Positions 43,641 through 52,592 of a stretch of 64,000 bases of DNA are shown one piece after another. The notes beneath the pieces were generated by a model. The model ran no database searches. It worked only from the letters and a program-made list of their open reading frames with translations, and was not told where the DNA came from. Source of the stretch: Desulfobaculum bizertense DSM 18034. GTDB lineage: Bacteria; Desulfobacterota; Desulfovibrionia; Desulfovibrionales; Desulfovibrionaceae. Position 1 is the stretch's first letter. Every line of letters starts with the position of its first letter. The stretch lies in assembly GCF_900167065.1 (NCBI RefSeq), contig NZ_FUYA01000001.1, forward strand, positions 496,001-560,000, read 5' to 3'. The translations under genes and the position numbers were made by a program.

Positions 43641-44711
43641 CTATCGGGTGGTTCCAACGACGCCCTTAACGAACCAGGACATGCTCAGCAGCTCTTTGTC
43701 AGTAGCAACCTTGCCAGCAGGAATGACTTCCTTGCCGTTCTGGTCATAAATGGGGCCAGCGAAAACATGGTGTGCGCCCTTGGCAATCTCTGCCTTTCGT
43801 GCATTCACGGTGTCACGCACGTCCTGCGGAACCATTTTGCCGAAGGGAGCAAGACCAATAATGTTTTCTTCCAGACCGGGCCAGTAGCTGCCAGCTTTCC
43901 ATGTGCCATTCTGAATCTTGGTAATCACTTCTTCATAGAAGGGAGTCCAGTTCCAGACAGCAGAGGTCAGGTGTGCATCAGGAGCAAAGGAACTCATGTC
44001 GGAGTTGTAACCGATGGAGTATACGCCGCGTTCCTGAGCAGCTTCCTGCGGAGCAGGGGAGTCCTGATGCTGTGTGATGACGTCGCAACCGATGTCCAGC
44101 AGGCTCTTTGCAGCTTCTTTTTCGGTAGCCGGATCGTACCAGGTCTTGGACCAGACAACACGAACTTCAGCCTTGGGGTTCACAGCCTGTGCGCCCAGGG
44201 TGAATGCGTTGATGCCACGGATAACTTCCGGGATGGGGAAGGCGCCAACATAACCGAGCTTGTTGCTCTTGGTCATGGAGCCAGCCACCATACCAGCGAG
44301 GTAACGGGCCTGGTACATACGCCCAAAGTATGCGCTCATGTTGCTGGATGTTTTGTATCCAGAGCAGTGCATGAACTGCGTTTTGGGGAATTTTTTGGAA
44401 ATTTTCAGCATGGGGTCCATGTAGCCAAAGCTGGTAGCAAAGATGACGTCATAGCCTTTGCGGGCCATGTTCAGGATAACGCGTTCTGCGTCAGCGCCTT
44501 CTTTGACAGATTCGACATAGGACGTGCCCGAAATGCCGGGCATTTTGGCGATGGCCTGGCGGCCAAGATCGTGGGCATAGGAATACCCCGCGTCACCAAT
44601 AGGAGAAACATAGACAAAACCGACCTTCATGTCCTTGGCGTGTGCGACACTACCAAAGGCAGGTGCAGCCATCAGAGCCAGCATCAGGCAGAGATACCAG
44701 ATCTTGCGCAT
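43641..44711 (-). CDS. BMP-family (nucleoside/purine) ABC transporter substrate-binding protein
   Basis: A 356-aa periplasmic binding protein. A Sec signal peptide (MRKIWYLCLMLALMAAPAFG, cleavage near SVAHA) is followed by a BMP domain: VGFVYVSPIGDAGYSYAHDLG, VIFATSFGYMDPMLK, YFGRMYQARYLAGMVAG and a ligand-site Asp in CDVITQHQDSPAP. Such proteins bind nucleosides or purines. I chose ATG 44711 because GGAGG lies 9 nt upstream; ATG 44720 and 44729 are too close to it. It lies between gpt and the permeases, supporting purine uptake coupled to salvage. Confidence 0.88.
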   Translation of the reverse strand: MRKIWYLCLMLALMAAPAFGSVAHAKDMKVGFVYVSPIGDAGYSYAHDLGRQAIAKMPGISGTSYVESVKEGADAERVILNMARKGYDVIFATSFGYMDPMLKISKKFPKTQFMHCSGYKTSSNMSAYFGRMYQARYLAGMVAGSMTKSNKLGYVGAFPIPEVIRGINAFTLGAQAVNPKAEVRVVWSKTWYDPATEKEAAKSLLDIGCDVITQHQDSPAPQEAAQERGVYSIGYNSDMSSFAPDAHLTSAVWNWTPFYEEVITKIQNGTWKAGSYWPGLEENIIGLAPFGKMVPQDVRDTVNARKAEIAKGAHHVFAGPIYDQNGKEVIPAGKVATDKELLSMSWFVKGVVGTTR

Positions 44712-44819
44712 CCTCTTCATCCTCCGCATTTCACGATGATATTGATATGCGGCCCCTCGCTCCGATGCGAAAGGCCTCGCTCATTTGGGTCAAAATCTTC
44801 GCCGTGGCGAAGTTACGCT

Positions 44820-45302
44820 CTATTTCTGTGTAACAAGTGGCTCAACAAACTGGGATTCCGCGTCCCAGGGGAAAAGCACCCACGTGTCCTGACTTACTTC
44901 AGTAATATATGACTCAACAGTCGGCTTGCCCTTGGGCTTGGCGTAGAGTGTAGCAAAATGTGCCTTAGGAAGCATCTCACGGATAATCTTTGCAGTGTTA
45001 CCCGTATCTACAAGATCGTCAATGACCAGCCAGCCTTCTCCATCACCCTCAACCGCCTTGAGAATGGTGGGTTCACCCTGGTTTTTCCAGTCGTAGCTGG
45101 TGATGCAGACAGTATCGATATGATGAATGTCAAGTTCGCGCGCAATGATGGCTGCCGGAACAAGCCCGCCACGAGTAACAGCAACAATTCCCTTGAATTC
45201 GCCAATTTCGTGGAGTCTCCAGGCAAGGGCTTTTCCGTCGCGATGCAGCTGCTCCCAGGAAACAGGAAACATTTTGTGATATCTGTCGCTTTTTGCAGAC
45301 AT
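44820..45302 (-). CDS. gpt: Xanthine/guanine phosphoribosyltransferase
   Basis: A 160-aa purine salvage enzyme that makes XMP or GMP from the base and PRPP. The PRPP loop is [15 protein letters not shown], and the early [20 protein letters not shown] is the second family motif; the C-terminal VLFPWDAE supports the Gpt rather than the Hpt type. It is first in an operon with the BMP-type transporter. ATG 45302 is preceded by AGGAAGG, and a perfect 18-bp palindrome lies immediately upstream of that ribosome-binding site. Confidence 0.92.
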   Translation of the reverse strand: MSAKSDRYHKMFPVSWEQLHRDGKALAWRLHEIGEFKGIVAVTRGGLVPAAIIARELDIHHIDTVCITSYDWKNQGEPTILKAVEGDGEGWLVIDDLVDTGNTAKIIREMLPKAHFATLYAKPKGKPTVESYITEVSQDTWVLFPWDAESQFVEPLVTQK

Positions 45303-45321
45303 AAAAGAACCTTCCTAAACC

Positions 45322-45339
45322 GCGGTTTTTAAAAACCGC
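45322..45339. promoter_or_regulatory. Perfect 18-bp palindrome just upstream of gpt
   Basis: GCGGTTTTTAAAAACCGC lies 5 bp beyond the gpt ribosome-binding site on the upstream side. It could be a repressor operator for the purine uptake operon. The rest of 45340-45630 contains a looser inverted repeat (GGCAGGAACG near 45468 with CGATTCCTGC near 45504) and no supported gene. Confidence 0.45.
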
Positions 45340-45630
45340 ACTTTTATAAATTTTGCCGTGGAACGCAAGCCCTTCGTGAACAGATTCTCCTGCGTCAAAA
45401 TGTAAGTGAAAACGCTTGATATTGCAGTCGCTTACCCCGCAGAAATTGTAGAAATACATGTGCGGGCAGGAACGAAAAGGCCGCGATTTGTCGATTCCTG
45501 CACAAATAATGTGAAAATTCGACCTCCACGGTGTGACATAAGAAAAGAGGTGAGTATTTGAGTGCTAGGTGGAAATCAAGCCCTTTACGTGAATTTTTAG
45601 CTTTCAAAGCTGCATGGGGGGGAGGGAGAA

Positions 45631-46050
45631 ATTGGGGGCGCTGCCCCCAAACCCCCGCGTAAGGGAATGATTCCCTTACGTATCCTCATCGAGTTTGAAT
45701 TCCATCCACGCTTCGCGTGAATGGAATTCAAACTTGGGTGAGAAGGCGTAAAGAGCTTCTTTTTCTTTCCCGTGCGTTGCCACCATTTTCTTTTTGAACG
45801 CGAGCGTTCAAAAAGAAAATACGTGCGGCAGAAAAGGCAGAAGAACACGCGTTCGGGAAACGCCCCTAGCTCAAAAAATACGGCTGATGGAGAGGAAAGC
45901 GAAGCTTTCATCCCTTCAGCCGTATTTTTTGAGCGATAGCGGGATTCCCAAGGGCCTCGTCCTTGGGCGGGGTCAAGGGGCAGCGCCCCTTGCAGAGCAC
46001 GAGACGGAGTCTCGTAACCCCACCCGTTTTGCTGTGAGATGGAGTCTTGT
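45631..46050 (+). repeat. Hairpin-array repeat, copy 8
   Basis: The only copy between divergent genes (gpt and glnD), so it cannot serve simply as a gene-end terminator. H1 TTGGGGGCGCTGCCCCCAA, H2 at 45658-45680, H3 GTTTGAATTCCAT... with a fully pairing outer arm (GAATTCCAT/ATGGAATTC), H4 perfect TTTTCTTTTTGAACGC/GCGTTCAAAAAGAAAA, H5 at 45868-45933 of the TACGGCTGA type, H6, H7 and H8 ACGAGAC-GGA-GTCTCGT, then a degenerate tail unit to about 46050. Confidence 0.93.
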
Positions 46051-46202
46051 AACTCTCTGCCATGAACTTGGGTATTGCCTAGAAGCGTATGCTTCGTATA
46101 GAGCAGGCGTGACAATATCGCAAAATTATCACGGATAAACGATAGTCTGCGTAGGAAGAGGCCTGAGACATTGGTGCTTTTTACGTAGAGGAGGAAACGA
46201 GT

Positions 46203-48788
46203 GTGAGTGAACGCCATCTGGAACGCGCACTGCAATACAGGTCCTGCACACCTGAGGAGGCCGCGGATTTTCGGCCTTCTGAGTATGTTCAACTGCTGGA
46301 CGGGTACTTTGGAGAGCGTCTACAGGAGCTGCTTTACCGAGCGGGTTTGCAGCGCAACTGTCCTTTTGCCCTGTGCGCTGTAGGGAGCTATGGCAGAAGG
46401 AATCCGAGTGTTTTCTCGGATGTTGAGCTGGTGCTGGTGTACCCGGGCAAGTTGCCTGCGGAGTCGCTTGACTTTGCGCCCCAGCTTTTTGCACCGCTGT
46501 GGGACAGGGGCTTTGAAGTTCGGCACGCTTTCCGAAGCTACCGGGAGATCCTGAGCGAGAGCAGAAAAGATTTTCGGGTGTTCACATCGCTTCTGGACCT
46601 GCGCTTCATAGGCGGTTCCGAAGAAATTTTTGAAGAATTTTGTGAACAGTTCCAGACAAAAGTTTTGAAAAAGAAACACCGGGCGTTCCTGTCCTTTGTA
46701 AAAAAGAATGTAGGGACACGCCGCCGCCGAAGCGGGAGCGCCGCAGAGCGGGTCGAACCTGATTTGAAAGAGTCTGTGGGCGGCCTGCGGGATGTGCAGC
46801 AACTGCGCTGGCTGGGGCAGGTGTTCTACGGCGCGGGGAGCTTTGAAGGGCTGACCGAGTGCGGTGCACTGGATGCAGAAAGCCGCCGGGTTCTGGAAGA
46901 GCAGTGGGCTTTTTTGTCTCATACCCGTCAGGTCCTGCATACCCTGAATGGTGCTCGGCAAGATGTGCTGCGGCGAGAAGATATTCCGGCAGTGGCTGGG
47001 GCACTGGGCTTTGAAGACGGACAGGGGAAAGCCGACCAGCTGGCATTTATGGGCCGCCTGTCGCAGGCTTTTGTTGCCATTCAGGCCGCGCGGGAGACCT
47101 TTAGCCGCCAGTTGCCAAATGCAGAGGGTGAAATTCCTGCGCGTACGTCAATTGCTCCGGGCGTAGAACTTTCTGGTGATGAACTGTTCCTAGGTGAAGA
47201 GAAAACGCTGGAGTCTCCAGAAGATGTGCTGTGGCTCTTTGGCGTCTCTGCGCGTGAGGGAGTTCTGCTGGCGTGGCCAACCCAGAGAGAAGTTATTTCC
47301 CGTTCGGCAGACTGGAAAGATGTCCTGACGGGAGCGCCAGAAGCGCTGGAGCTTTTCCGAAATATTTTGCAGGCCGGAAACGCTGAGGACACACTGGTCC
47401 AGATGATGGAAACAGGATTCCTTGGCGTGTGTATTCCTGAGCTTGCGGCTGTGCAGTACCGAGTTCCGACAATGCAGGAACACGTGTTTACCTCTGGCCG
47501 CCATTGCCTCGCGACACTGCATTTGCTGGCGCAGGCAGAAAAACGTGCGCCAGAAGCCTTTAAGGAAGAACAGCGCCGCTGCGGGCAGGAAGAAACAGTT
47601 TTGCTTGCGGCCTTGCTCCATGCAATTGGTCCCGGCGATGCAAACCAGGGTGCAGAGGATACCGTGGAGCAGCTGCTGGAGCGCTGGAAAATGCCACGGG
47701 AACAGGCCGAAGATATTCTTTTTTTGGTGACGCGGCGCACGGTGCTTCTCGATGTCGCCCGACACCGGGACACCAATGATGAATCAGAGATAGCACGCTG
47801 TGCGGCGCTGATTGGCTCGCCGGAACGGCTGGACAGGCTCTACCTCTTTACGTGGGCACATGCGAGGGCGACGAGTCCAAAACTGTGGACCAGAAGCATT
47901 GCGCAACATGTGGCTGACCTCGTGGCCAAGGTGCGGAGGATGCTGGAAAGCGGTGGAGAAAAGGCTGCCGGACTTGGAAACGAGCTGCTGGATAAGCGCC
48001 GCCGGCTGTATGAGGCGCTGGAAAAACAGAGCGGTGAAGAACTCGCTCAGGATATGCTCGAGGCCGTCCCGGCGCGATATATTCTTTCTGTGGAACTGCC
48101 GGATATTTTGCGTCACGCTGAGATGCTGCAAAAGCTCAAGGCCGCGGTGGAACAGGACCAAAGAATTAAACCCGGTGGACGCGGTGGCGCTGGCGTAATT
48201 GTTCGCGACCTGCGCTTTGATTCGCTCGAAGATGAATGGGAATTCTGTGTCGCAGCGCAGTACTCGCCAGATTTTGCTGCCGCGGTGAGCGGAGTGATGG
48301 CGCTGATGGAAATCCCGGTGCAGTCGGCTGTGAGCTTTGTGTGGCGAAATGGCTCTGTGCTTCATATTTTCCGAATGAAGTCGCTGCCAGAATCCATGCC
48401 GCGGGATGAGCTGTTCTCGCGGGTGGAAATTTCACTTCGCTCCGCACTGACGGGACGGCTTGCGCTGGATACACACCTTGAGTCGGATATTCCAGAGCCG
48501 TGCTCAGGAAAAGACGCAGAGACAGGTGTGGAGCTGGGGGTCGATAACGATGATTCCGCATTCCATACCGTGCTGGAAATGAATGCGCCGTTCCGCAGAG
48601 GGCTGATGTACCTGTGCGCCAGAGTCTTCCGTGATATGGGAATGGACCTTGTGTTTTCGCGAGTGCGGCGACAGGCAGGCCGCTGCCGAATGGAGTACTT
48701 TGTTCGGGAGAGCGGGAAACGCATCGAGGCGAAAAACCGACTTGATGATGTGAGAAAACGACTTTTTGCAATGACGCTCGGTGAGTGA
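46203..48788 (+). CDS. Divergent GlnD-family protein (PII uridylyltransferase homologue) with altered catalytic motifs
   Basis: An 861-aa protein with the GlnD layout: N-terminal nucleotidyltransferase domain, linker with the family motif ESVGGLRDVQQLRWL (about 190-204), HD-like domain and two C-terminal ACT-like regions. The nucleotidyltransferase motif reads GSYGRRNPSVFSDVE, with Glu75 in place of the second Asp of the usual DxD. The HD doublet reads LLHAIGPG (Ala474 instead of Asp), so the deuridylylating site looks damaged. GTG 46203 lies 8 nt after GGAGG. It is alone between a repeat copy and a terminator. A sensory or regulatory role in nitrogen control without full catalysis is possible. 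Confidence 0.8.
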   Translation: MSERHLERALQYRSCTPEEAADFRPSEYVQLLDGYFGERLQELLYRAGLQRNCPFALCAVGSYGRRNPSVFSDVELVLVYPGKLPAESLDFAPQLFAPLWDRGFEVRHAFRSYREILSESRKDFRVFTSLLDLRFIGGSEEIFEEFCEQFQTKVLKKKHRAFLSFVKKNVGTRRRRSGSAAERVEPDLKESVGGLRDVQQLRWLGQVFYGAGSFEGLTECGALDAESRRVLEEQWAFLSHTRQVLHTLNGARQDVLRREDIPAVAGALGFEDGQGKADQLAFMGRLSQAFVAIQAARETFSRQLPNAEGEIPARTSIAPGVELSGDELFLGEEKTLESPEDVLWLFGVSAREGVLLAWPTQREVISRSADWKDVLTGAPEALELFRNILQAGNAEDTLVQMMETGFLGVCIPELAAVQYRVPTMQEHVFTSGRHCLATLHLLAQAEKRAPEAFKEEQRRCGQEETVLLAALLHAIGPGDANQGAEDTVEQLLERWKMPREQAEDILFLVTRRTVLLDVARHRDTNDESEIARCAALIGSPERLDRLYLFTWAHARATSPKLWTRSIAQHVADLVAKVRRMLESGGEKAAGLGNELLDKRRRLYEALEKQSGEELAQDMLEAVPARYILSVELPDILRHAEMLQKLKAAVEQDQRIKPGGRGGAGVIVRDLRFDSLEDEWEFCVAAQYSPDFAAAVSGVMALMEIPVQSAVSFVWRNGSVLHIFRMKSLPESMPRDELFSRVEISLRSALTGRLALDTHLESDIPEPCSGKDAETGVELGVDNDDSAFHTVLEMNAPFRRGLMYLCARVFRDMGMDLVFSRVRRQAGRCRMEYFVRESGKRIEAKNRLDDVRKRLFAMTLGE

Positions 48789-48828
48789 TGCCGTAGCTGG
48801 GCTGCGAGAGGAATATCATATTTGAGAC

Positions 48829-48857
48829 GCCACCCCCTTTAGGGGGTGGCTCTTTTT
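48829..48857 (+). terminator. Intrinsic terminator after glnD-like gene
   Basis: GCCACCCCC-TTTA-GGGGGTGGC followed by TCTTTTT, a perfect 9-bp stem. Confidence 0.92.
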
Positions 48858-48927
48858 GTATGTTAGACTAAGGGGATGGGGAGAAATAAAAAAATACTCT
48901 ATCAACACTGTAGCAGTGAGGAATTTT

Positions 48928-49047
48928 ACATTGTCAACATTGTGATGTTACATTGATATGAATGTTGAAGAGGGGAGTGCTGTCTATAACGTGATGGTGT
49001 TGAGTTTTGGTACTGCGTCTTGACAGAATCGAAAAGTGTGCTATGGT
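48928..49047 (+). promoter_or_regulatory. Promoter and repeated ACATTG motifs upstream of proV
   Basis: TTGACA (49020-49025), a 16-nt spacer and TATGGT (49042-49047) form a good sigma-70 promoter about 40 nt before the gene start. Upstream, ACATTG occurs at 48928, 48937 and 48950 and an inverted repeat CAACATT/AATGTTG spans 48935-48967; this looks like a regulator-binding cluster, perhaps for osmotic control. Confidence 0.5.
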
Positions 49048-49093
49048 GCTCGCGATTTAGCACAGATATACACAACCGAAATGGGGAGCCTGT

Positions 49094-50371
<1,278 letters not shown>

Positions 50372-50412
50372 CGGTACATCTTTCCTCTTCTTACTCAGTG
50401 TCATGAATGCCC

Positions 50413-50439
50413 GACTCGCCAGTACTAAGCTGGTGAGTC
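50413..50439 (+). other. Intercistronic hairpin between proV and proX
   Basis: GACTCGCCAG-TACTAAG-CTGGTGAGTC, a 10-bp stem with one G-T pair in the 186-bp proV-proX gap. It has no T-run, so it may stabilise or process the mRNA to raise binding-protein expression. Confidence 0.45.
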
Positions 50440-50557
50440 ATGGTGCATTCTGCGATCAGGATTCGCCCAGAGCTGTGAGCTGTCTGCTTTCGCTCCCCGC
50501 GGCGAGTCCGCTTCTGCCTTTCTTCTCTGAAAGGTTCCAAATATACCGGGAGGCTCT

Positions 50558-51571
50558 GTGATTGATTTTATGAAGATCAGAAAAACTGTTGCTGTTTGTC
50601 TTATGAGCGCTTTTGTTGGGCTTGCGTGTCTTGCCGGGCCTGCTTCGGCTCAGGACAAGATTGTTTTCACTGACCTGAGCTGGGACAGCGTGATGGTCCA
50701 CAACCGTGTTGTGGGATTTATCATCAAGCATGCCTATGGCTATGACAGTGAATATCTGCCCGGCGGAACGACCATTATGTTCCAGGCTGTGGCTTCCGGC
50801 GACGTCGATGTCGATATGGAAGTCTGGGTCGACAACATGCAGCGGGCCGTGAAACGTGCTGTTGCGCGGAAACGGGTGATTGATCTTGGTTCAAACTTTG
50901 CTGACTCCTGGCAGGGCTGGCTGGTGCCCACCTATCTCATCAAGGGCGATCCAGAGCGCGGCATTAAGCCTGTTGCTCCTGATCTGCGCACCGTGCAGGA
51001 CCTGAAAAAATACTGGAAGCTGTTTAAGGACCCGGAAGATCCCACCAAGGGCCGTTTGTACGGCTCCATCGCGGGCTGGTCCGTGACTCCGGACAATGAA
51101 AGAAAGTTTGCCGCCTATGGGCTGGAAGACACGTTTAATATGTTTATCCCCGGTTCTGACGCTGCACTGTCTGGCACCATGACCAGAGCGTATCGCAAGG
51201 GCAAGGCCTGGGTTGGCTATTACTGGGCACCCACGTGGGCGCTTGGTATGTATAACATGACCCGCCTTGAAGAGCCTGCCTACAGCGACGAGCAGTGGGA
51301 GAAAGACCGGGGCTGTTCCGCTCCTGTCCCCCGCGTCCACATCATCGTGAACAAGCGCCTGCCAGAAAAGGCTCCGGAGCTTGTGGCGCTGCTCAAGAAA
51401 TATGAGACGACCACCGCGATGAACAATGAATTTCTTGCGCATATGAGTGCTGAAAAGTGCTCCGCAGATGAGACTGCGATTTGGTTTTTGAAGAAGCATC
51501 CAGAAGTCTGGAAGACGTGGGTCTCCGAGGCTGATGCCGTGAAGGTTATGGACGCCCTCGCTGCAATTTAA
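50558..51571 (+). CDS. proX: Glycine betaine/proline ABC transporter substrate-binding protein (OpuAC/ProX type)
   Basis: A 337-aa periplasmic binding protein. The signal peptide (KIRKTVAVCLMSAFVGLACL, cleavage after GPASA) is followed by an OpuAC domain with KIVFTDLSWDSVMVHNRVVG, an aromatic ligand cage in GWLVPTYLI, VGYYWAPTWALG and the late LAHMSAEKCSADETAIWFL. It captures quaternary amines such as glycine betaine. GTG 50558 is 4 nt after GGGAGG; an ATG 12 nt later would be too far from that site. Confidence 0.9.
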   Translation: MIDFMKIRKTVAVCLMSAFVGLACLAGPASAQDKIVFTDLSWDSVMVHNRVVGFIIKHAYGYDSEYLPGGTTIMFQAVASGDVDVDMEVWVDNMQRAVKRAVARKRVIDLGSNFADSWQGWLVPTYLIKGDPERGIKPVAPDLRTVQDLKKYWKLFKDPEDPTKGRLYGSIAGWSVTPDNERKFAAYGLEDTFNMFIPGSDAALSGTMTRAYRKGKAWVGYYWAPTWALGMYNMTRLEEPAYSDEQWEKDRGCSAPVPRVHIIVNKRLPEKAPELVALLKKYETTTAMNNEFLAHMSAEKCSADETAIWFLKKHPEVWKTWVSEADAVKVMDALAAI

Positions 51572-51608
51572 CCCTCGCCTGTGCTGAAACATAAACCAAG
51601 GAGACAGT

Positions 51609-52463
51609 ATGTTTGAATTTCCCAAAATGTTTTATATACCGCTGGCAAAGTGGACTGACTCGGTCATGGACTGGATGCTCATGCACTGGGGCGAATTTTT
51701 CGATAGCGTTGGCCAGACGCTGCTCACGATGCTGGTACAGGTTGAGCGCCTGTTCCTCTGGGTACCGTGGCCTGTCGTGCTGGTCCTGACGTTTATTGCG
51801 GGCTGGAGAATCATGGGCAAGCTGCGTGCTGGCGCTGTAATGTCCCTGATGCTTTTTGCCATTGGCTGTTTTGGCTACTGGGACTTTGCCATGATGACCC
51901 TCTCGCTGGTTGTGGGGGCCGTGGTGCTGTCTCTGGCTGGTGGGGTGCCGCTTGGTATTCTCATGGCCAAAAGTGACCGCTTTCAGGCCGTGATGAAACC
52001 ACTTCTGGACGCCATGCAGACTATGCCAAGCTTTGTGTACCTGATTCCGGTGCTGATGTTTTTTGGCCTTGGCAAGGTGCCCGCGCTGTTCGCAACGATT
52101 ATTTATGCCATGCCACCGCTTATCCGCCTGACCAATGTTGGCATTCGCGAAGTCCCCAAAGACGTGCTGGAATGCTCGCAGGCCTTTGGAGCAACGGGCT
52201 GGCAGACCCTCGTAAAGGTAGAACTGCCTTTGGCCCGCCCAACTATTGTTGTCGGCGTGAACCAGACAACCATGATGGCGTTGTCTATGGTCGTGGTCGC
52301 ATCCATGATTGGCGCGCGTGGGCTGGGCATGGAAGTGCTTGTTGCAATCAACAGAATTGAGGTGGGACGCGGTTTTGTTGCCGGTCTGTCCATCGTTATT
52401 CTGGCAATCATTATTGACCGTTTGACGCATGCCATGGCAAGCGCCGAATCGGCCAATGCCTAG
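51609..52463 (+). CDS. proW: Glycine betaine/proline ABC transporter permease
   Basis: A 284-aa inner-membrane permease. It has an N-terminal periplasmic/linker segment, about five or six membrane helices, and the ABC-coupling EAA loop in ECSQAFGATGWQTLVKVELPLARPTI, plus QTMPSFVYLIPVLMFFGLG typical of ProW/OpuAB. It completes the osmolyte importer with the ATPase and binding protein just upstream. ATG 51609 follows AAGGAGACAGT, and a clean terminator lies 16 nt after the stop. Confidence 0.92.
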   Translation: MFEFPKMFYIPLAKWTDSVMDWMLMHWGEFFDSVGQTLLTMLVQVERLFLWVPWPVVLVLTFIAGWRIMGKLRAGAVMSLMLFAIGCFGYWDFAMMTLSLVVGAVVLSLAGGVPLGILMAKSDRFQAVMKPLLDAMQTMPSFVYLIPVLMFFGLGKVPALFATIIYAMPPLIRLTNVGIREVPKDVLECSQAFGATGWQTLVKVELPLARPTIVVGVNQTTMMALSMVVVASMIGARGLGMEVLVAINRIEVGRGFVAGLSIVILAIIIDRLTHAMASAESANA

Positions 52464-52478
52464 GACAATTCCTCCTGA

Positions 52479-52507
52479 AGACCCGCCTTTGTGCGGGTCT
52501 TTTTTTA
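52479..52507 (+). terminator. Intrinsic terminator after proW
   Basis: AGACCCGC-CTTTGT-GCGGGTCT followed by seven T. Confidence 0.93.
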
Positions 52508-52592
52508 TGCTCTTTTGATGGCGTGCTGGCTGGATTCTGTGGAAGATGCTAGAGCTTTCGTGGTCCGAATGATTCATCGCGTGGAGGAGTGT

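Noticed and set aside
43629-44912. Long plus-strand frame antisense to the BMP-type binding protein
   Set aside because: It lies wholly opposite a gene with signal peptide, ribosome-binding site and family motifs; the translation shows no domain.
45303-45630. Purine riboswitch before gpt
   Set aside because: The conserved loop and junction pattern is absent; only a simple palindrome and a loose inverted repeat are visible.
3411-46050. Hairpin arrays as IscB/TnpB guide RNAs (HEARO/omega-RNA) or a minimal transposon
   Set aside because: No nuclease or transposase gene is near any copy and I found no consistent target-site duplication at the ends. The idea is not excluded genome-wide.
3411-46050. 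CRISPR array
   Set aside because: Copies are 390-480 bp and kilobases apart; there are no short regularly spaced repeats and no cas genes.
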